Shown here: in pieces, positions 58,811 to 64,000 of the stretch
Position numbering within the stretch: the stretch's first letter is position 1
Layout: each line of letters begins with the position of its first letter
NCBI GenBank assembly: GCA_003116995.1
Contig: BDSL01000031.1
Coordinates: forward strand, 434,001-498,000
Direction: 5' to 3'
DNA length: 64,000 nucleotides
Source: Yamagishiella unicocca
Lineage: Eukaryota; Chlorophyta; Chlorophyceae; Chlamydomonadales; Volvocaceae
Position numbers and translations under genes: made by a program
The notes under the pieces: generated by a model
Databases searched by the model: none
What the model was told of the DNA's origin: nothing
What the model saw: the letters and a program-made list of their open reading frames with translations, nothing else

Positions 58811-61800
58811 TCACGGAATGTTCCAGCCCTTTGCCCGGAGGTCCGCCACGTACTGTTCCACGAAGGCATCCATGTCGGAGAACAGGGACCTGTATTGCAG
58901 TATAGCCGCCTGGTAGTACAGCGCCCGAGCGTGGGGGTTCAGGAACCTGCAAGCCAAGGACCGGGCGCAGGGTGAGGGCAGAACAAATCACATAAAAATG
59001 AAGTCCTTTAACATATTTAAATTTATAGCGGGCGTCATTCACCTAGGCGGCGCGGCAGCGTTTGGCCGCAGCTGCTACCGCTATAGATCGACTCAAATAT
59101 CGTCAAGCATTTGCAGATCGGCTGGCGCGCGACGAGGGAGGGGTGTGGGGGGTCAGGGTAGCAGCCCCGAACTCCGGCCACATAGGATTCCCCCCTCTCC
59201 CACACGAACCTGGCTTACGCGCCCCCCCCCCCCGGTTTTTATACACTCCGCCCCTGCCCTGCCCTGCCGTACCTCATGGCGAAGTTATTGGCGTCCGCCA
59301 CGATGCGCTGCAGCACCTCCGGTTGCTCCCTGTCCAGCCGCCGTACCTCGTCCAATGTGCCGTATATGTCGTCCATGCCCAGAGGGGTGCCGTCCGGGGC
59401 GGTGGCGTTCCAAAACGGCACGTAGTGCTGCCAGGGACGCAGCGACCTGCGGGGGGTTACATAAAAGAGCCGGTAACTCGACATGGAAGTGTAGCTGGTG
59501 CATGGGGGATGGGGGGCGTGTGAAGGGGCCGGGGACGAGATTGTGTAGCGTTAGGGCCTTATGGGTTAAGGCACGACGGTTATCGGGTAGACTTGCTGGT
59601 CGCCCCGCCCTGCATCCCCACCTTGAAAAGTACTCCAGGAAGGATGTCCTCTGGTGGAGCACCACCGAGTTGGTCATGAAGAGCTGGACAGGGGGCCGGG
59701 AAGGGGTTAGATGTGAGGGGGCGAGTACGGGTTCGGAGGCCTTATTGCACGGGTTCGGAGGCCTTATTGCACGTGACTCCATCGCGCTGGATTCTGCCAC
59801 GGGGGCAAAGTCGCTGAGGGGGTAGAGGAGCCAACGGCGCTGGTCAAGGCTCGCTGGTCAAGGTTGGGCCGTACCTGCCCCAGCCGCGAGCTGGCCGTGA
59901 TGCCCTCCAGGTTCAGCACCCACTTGTAATAGGCGTGCATGCCGAACGCAACGCGGCTGAGGACCGGCAAGTCGTAGTCGAAGGACTGGCGGGGGGGGGG
60001 CGAGGAGGAGGAGCGGGGGGGAGGGGGCGTGCATGTAAAAACACAAACAAAAAAGGGGAGCGCCGCGCCCAAAACCAAAACCCCGCGACATCACTAACCC
60101 CAGGCTGTCTGCTTGTAAATAAAATTCGAAGCACCGCGCCGACAACATGTCTCTGGGCTTAGTTTAGCTGGGCATCCACGTCGTCCGTGAACATGCCGCA
60201 CCGACCGGACCCAAGCAAGCCCCTCGGCTCCTCTCAGCACTTGCTTCTAGCTCATCAGCAGCGCACGTCACCAACCGTCCCAGCGCCCCGGCCCCACCAG
60301 GTGATTCCCCGGCGTGCGGTGCTTGTAGTACTCCACAAGCCCACAGTCCAGTGCGGTGTCGTTGCCAGCGAGGCGATCCCGGTTGGAGAGGTGAGACAGG
60401 AAGAGGCGGGGGCAGGCGTCCGGGTAGCCGTAGCGGGTGACCCATCGGCCGGAGCAGAAGCCAAGGCCGCGGAAGTAAGCTGCAGCGGTGAGGGGGGGGA
60501 GGCGAGGAAATCGGGGAGGGGAGGGGCGGGGGGCAAGGGAGGGTATGGGGTGCCGCACGTGCCGTACGCTCTGGGTGCACTGGCCGCTAGGCGGCCCGGA
60601 CGGGCCGGGCCGTGGCTTCAGGGGCGCCACTAACTGCCAGCAGTAACCGCCAACTGCGGTCCTAAAACACCGCCGGAATAAAAGCCGCCGAATCGAGAAC
60701 CGTCACCTACCCCGGTCGTGCTTCAGGTGCCATGGCGCAGTGAAAAACGACGTTTGCAGCAGGTACATCTGCGAGGGAAGTGACGGGGTGGCCGTTAAGT
60801 GACTGGACTTAGGGGATCAGGGAAATGAAAGGCTGGCAAGTGCCGCACATGACGGTTGCGGCGGTTGCGGAGAAGTCAGGTACGGCAAGGATCTGTGTTT
60901 CCCGTGTGCCATGCCAGATTTGGGTAGAGAGTAAACCGGTGAGGGGATGCTGCTTGTGCCTCGGCGGGCCCGGACCGCCCACATCTTACCGCTGGAACGG
61001 ACTGCGCTGCCAGCAATAGTCAACTCCGGTTAACCGCCATCCCCATGCCGTGGGCTCACTAGCACCGCCCCCTCACCACAGCTCACTAGCACCGCCCCCT
61101 CACCACAGCTCACTAGCACCGCCCCCCTCACCACAGCTCACTAGCACCGCCCCCTCACCACAGCTCACTAGCACCGCCCCCTCACCACAGCTCACTAGCA
61201 CCGCCCCCTCACGACAGCTCACTAGCACCGCCCCCTCACCACAGCTCACTAGCACCGCCCCCTCACCACAGCTCACTAGCACCGCCCCCCTCACCGCCCC
61301 CCCCACCGCCCCCCCCACCGCACACACCTGCGGCACTAGGATGTCCAAGTCGTCGCCGCCTTCCAAACCCTGCGACTTGATGAGGCTGATGAGCGGGACC
61401 GGCAGCTCCCGCAGGGGACCGTTGAAGCGGGGCCTGAAGGGGGTCGGGTCGAGGTGGCCGGTTTAGGGTTTCGGAGCATCCTGTCGATGGGCAGGTTGAC
61501 TTCGTGGGCGTCGGTGTGGGGTGAGGGATGGCTCCGACCCTCCACCCCGGGGCGGGGCACCTTCACATCACTTCCGCCCCGCATGACACTCGCCAGCCGC
61601 CGGTGGCGCCCCACACCAACTGATCCCCCAACTCCCAACCGTCGCGTCAGCAGCAGCTCACGCGTTGTCATCAGTGTTGTAGACGAAGATGGCGTTGGGC
61701 AGCCGGATCCGACCCGAGGACATCAGCGACTCCATTCGGCGATGGAAGTGCTTCGCCTGCAGGGGAAGCGCGCAGCGCGGCACCAAACACACGCCGTCGT

Positions 61801-63719
61801 ACAACACGGTACGACGCAGCTCATCCCTTGTACAGTCCCCTGATGCCCGACACTGCAGCCGGCCCGTGGGACGAGCTACCAACTACCGTACACCCGGTCT
61901 CCCGACTCCAATTCGGGTCGATCCCCGCACTCACAAAGTTGCTCGTCCAAGTTCGCATGGGTTCGCCACCGTTGGGATCCGGGCGCAACGGCCAGTAGAT
62001 CTGATTGTTGTAGATCAGGACCAGCTGGGGGGTGTGAAATACGATGGGGCGGAGGGAGGTTTGGGCTGACGTGGTGTGAGACGGTCGGGAGGAGGGGGAT
62101 ACCAAAAGGGGCAAGGGTCAGCTGAGGGCAGGAGGGCCCTCGCGTCGGCCCAGCATAGAAACTGCAAACAGAACGCCTGGCGGTGTCGCACGCACAGCGC
62201 GTCCGAGCGGTGCCTCATGTCCACGTCACACCCATTTGGCGATGACGAACACGAAGGAGGCTTTCGTGCGAATGCCTGTGTTGGTGTTAGCGGTGGCTGT
62301 AGTGGCGGTGGCGCTGAGGGGAAGGGCTACGGCCGCCAGCTACCCGGCTCCGAGAGGAAATGCACCAACCTTGACCCACATGGGCCCCTCCCTGACCCAC
62401 ATGGGCCCCTCCCTGACCCACATGGGCCCCTCCCTGACCGCTCTACCGCCCCCGGTGGACCTCCTCGTCGGTCACATCCCGTGGGAAACCCGCCCCCGGC
62501 CTCTCATCCACCGCACTTCCTGCACGTACCTGGAGAACAGCCGGGACGTTCATCATCTGGGGGGGGGCACCAGGAGGGGGGAGGTGTGTTTTGGGGGACG
62601 GACGCAAGTAAGGCACCGCATGCATCAGCGGCCCCGGGGGCCGTGGGTGGTCAAGATGGTGTGGGTGGGTGGGCAGGCGAAGTGTGGGCTGCGATATGCG
62701 GGCGGCAAAGGACATGGGCGGCGCCTCTCCTACTGGGGGAGATGCGCCGCCGCCCGCCATTGGGGCTGTCGTGCGACCCACACTAGTGGCAGCCAATGGG
62801 CACAGCCAGGAGGGGGCAGAGTGCGTGTCTGCGCAGAGCCACCAGTACCAGCGCCCACCACCTGTGCTAAGGTACACTAGTACGACAAGGACCGTCTCGG
62901 TGCAAGTACGCATTGGCGGCCGAAATGTTACGACACCCCGCGCTGCAAAGTGTACCCAGATGTATGCGCCTCGAGCTCAGAATTACCAAAACACGAGCCT
63001 TGTACACCACAGCCTCTGAATAACGTCGCTAGGGATACCGACTATTCGAACTCCCCGCCCCTAAATGGGTCGGTACTGCCTGTCCCTTTGCCAAAAGTAC
63101 GGTAATAGCTTCCGTCAGCCGGCCAACCTCTCGGCAGCAACCCCTACGAATGGCCAAGCGCCAGTCAGCTCACACGATTGCCTTCTTTGCTTCAGCCACA
63201 GTGCGCCCCGTCCTTCCAACAACCACGCGTGCGTTCGACGTCAGTAAGCCTACTCAGCCTTGATATCAATTGCAGCGTAACGTAAGGCCAATATGTGTAC
63301 GCCATAGCGGATTAATATTTGCAAATGCAAGTCTCCAGGCTTGTGTGTCGGCCTGCATACATCGACGCACAATGCACGCACCTTAAGGGTCATATTATGC
63401 GCGACCAATACATCAGCGGCCCTAAGTGGCGCTCGTCGACGCCAATGCGCGATATCTGGCTCCAGGTTCTCACTGCAAGCAGTTTACAGAACGGTGTCGG
63501 TTTCGCGACAGCGTTAGTGCCCTGGCAAAGCGTTGCTTGGAAGCCAGGTCAATACCTTAAGAATTTGCGCCATTGTTCATGATCCATTTGCTGTCTTCCT
63601 AGCGGTATTTCTACGAGAGGTACTGCGGACGAGTTGGCTGCGCTTTCGCTGTGCACTCCGTGACTGAACAGCAAAAGTATTACAGCCGAAACTGCTAGGA
63701 ACATCATGATCGTCGACAT
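58811..63719 (-). CDS. GT90/CAP10-type glycosyltransferase with signal peptide
   Basis: Firm exons: 61935-62024, 61662-61756, 61328-61433, 60711-60768, 60298-60479, 59875-59985, 59622-59683, 59273-59446 and 58811-58946, all in phase; TGA at 58811. Exon 63556-63719 supplies ATG and a signal peptide (IMMFLAVSAVILLLFSHG). 62530-62556 and 62232-62275 are probable, but their join to exon 1 is unresolved. The catalytic domain reads in order LVLIYNNQIYW, LPNAIFVYNTDDN, LPVPLISLIKSQG, AYFRGLGFCSGRW (the FRG motif), HAYYKWVLNLEGITASSRLG, LFMTNSVVLHQ and SLRPWQHYVPFW, and the closing helix ends LRAKGWNIP. This is the full C-terminal set of the CAP10/Rumi family, ER/Golgi enzymes that transfer glucose or xylose from a UDP-sugar. 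It shows what the truncated left-hand gene is missing. Acceptor unknown; a cell-wall glycoprotein or polysaccharide is plausible. Confidence 0.85.
61042..61290. repeat. 27-bp minisatellite, about nine copies
   Basis: Unit built from CTCACCACAGCTCACTAGCA and CCGCCCC. Intronic in the second glycosyltransferase gene, between exons 61328-61433 and 60711-60768. Confidence 0.95.
62374..62441. repeat. 21-bp tandem repeat, about 3.3 copies
   Basis: Unit CTGACCCACATGGGCCCCTCC repeated with little variation, intronic in the second glycosyltransferase gene. Confidence 0.9.
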
Positions 63720-64000
63720 GTCTTGAGTGTCCAAGCGCAGCTATGGTTCAGAGCTCAAAAGGAAGCGCGGCCTTTTCTTCTGTGAAACCATGATACAAAA
63801 ACAGCTGCGTTTGCTATATTACGCCGGTAATCGCAGAGGAAGCCGCTATTATTCGGTGGTCCACTTCTCCAGCTACACGTCAGGGACTGGGGAGTGCTCA
63901 CAGCGAATACCGGTACTGGTGCGCAAGGACCCCACATCCGTGGATGAGGTTGTACTGCCAGCTAGCATCGATTCGAGGTAAATCTCGGCTATCGCCAGAC

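Noticed and set aside
61050..61466. Ser/Thr/Pro-rich ORF of 138 codons
   Set aside because: Encoded by the 27-bp minisatellite in an intron of the minus-strand glycosyltransferase.

Overview
The window looks like nuclear DNA of a volvocine green alga (Chlamydomonadales; relatives of Chlamydomonas, Gonium and Volvox). It is GC-rich, and every convincing gene is broken into short exons. Splice donors are mostly GTGAG, GTGCG, GTGGG or GTACG, and acceptors mostly CAG. Introns are full of micro- and minisatellites. Short interstitial arrays of the Chlamydomonas-type telomere unit TTTTAGGG occur. Gene models below were built by hand: exon ends were chosen so that splice sites and reading phase agree across each intron. 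Species and exact transcript ends cannot be read from the sequence.

Layout. 1-2613 (-): C-terminal-incomplete GT90/CAP10-type glycosyltransferase running off the left edge. 3.3-9.4 kb: no intact gene, a dispersed repeat (about 3.96-4.45 kb) and a decayed coding-like stretch (6.4-9.4 kb). 9442-13185 (-): complete seven-exon D-type cyclin with an LxCxE motif and a Gln/Tyr repeat tail. 13.2-19.4 kb: lower-GC intergenic DNA with weak ORFs and repeat fragments. 19426-23925 (+): Ala-rich helical-repeat protein, possibly with an alternative last exon at 24320-24579. 24.7-27.1 kb: transposon-like remnants. 27196-28051 (-): two-exon four-helix membrane protein. 28.4-29.5 kb: repeat element with imperfect inverted ends plus a further fragment. 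29720-36275 (-): large secretory-pathway coiled-coil protein. 37686-41143 and 44317-47361 (+): tandem eight-exon PAPS-dependent sulfotransferase paralogues. 49400-56361 (-): fourteen-exon protein of unknown family. 58811-63719 (-): second GT90/CAP10-type glycosyltransferase with a signal peptide.

How they may work together. Two GT90-like enzymes and two sulfotransferases, all of types that act in the secretory pathway, lie within 64 kb. This fits synthesis and sulfation of cell-wall or extracellular-matrix glycoconjugates, which volvocine algae make in quantity. That link is inference. The cyclin D belongs to the retinoblastoma-linked size and division control of the group. The coiled-coil protein, the four-helix protein and the fourteen-exon protein are not recognised and are the best candidates for undescribed biology.
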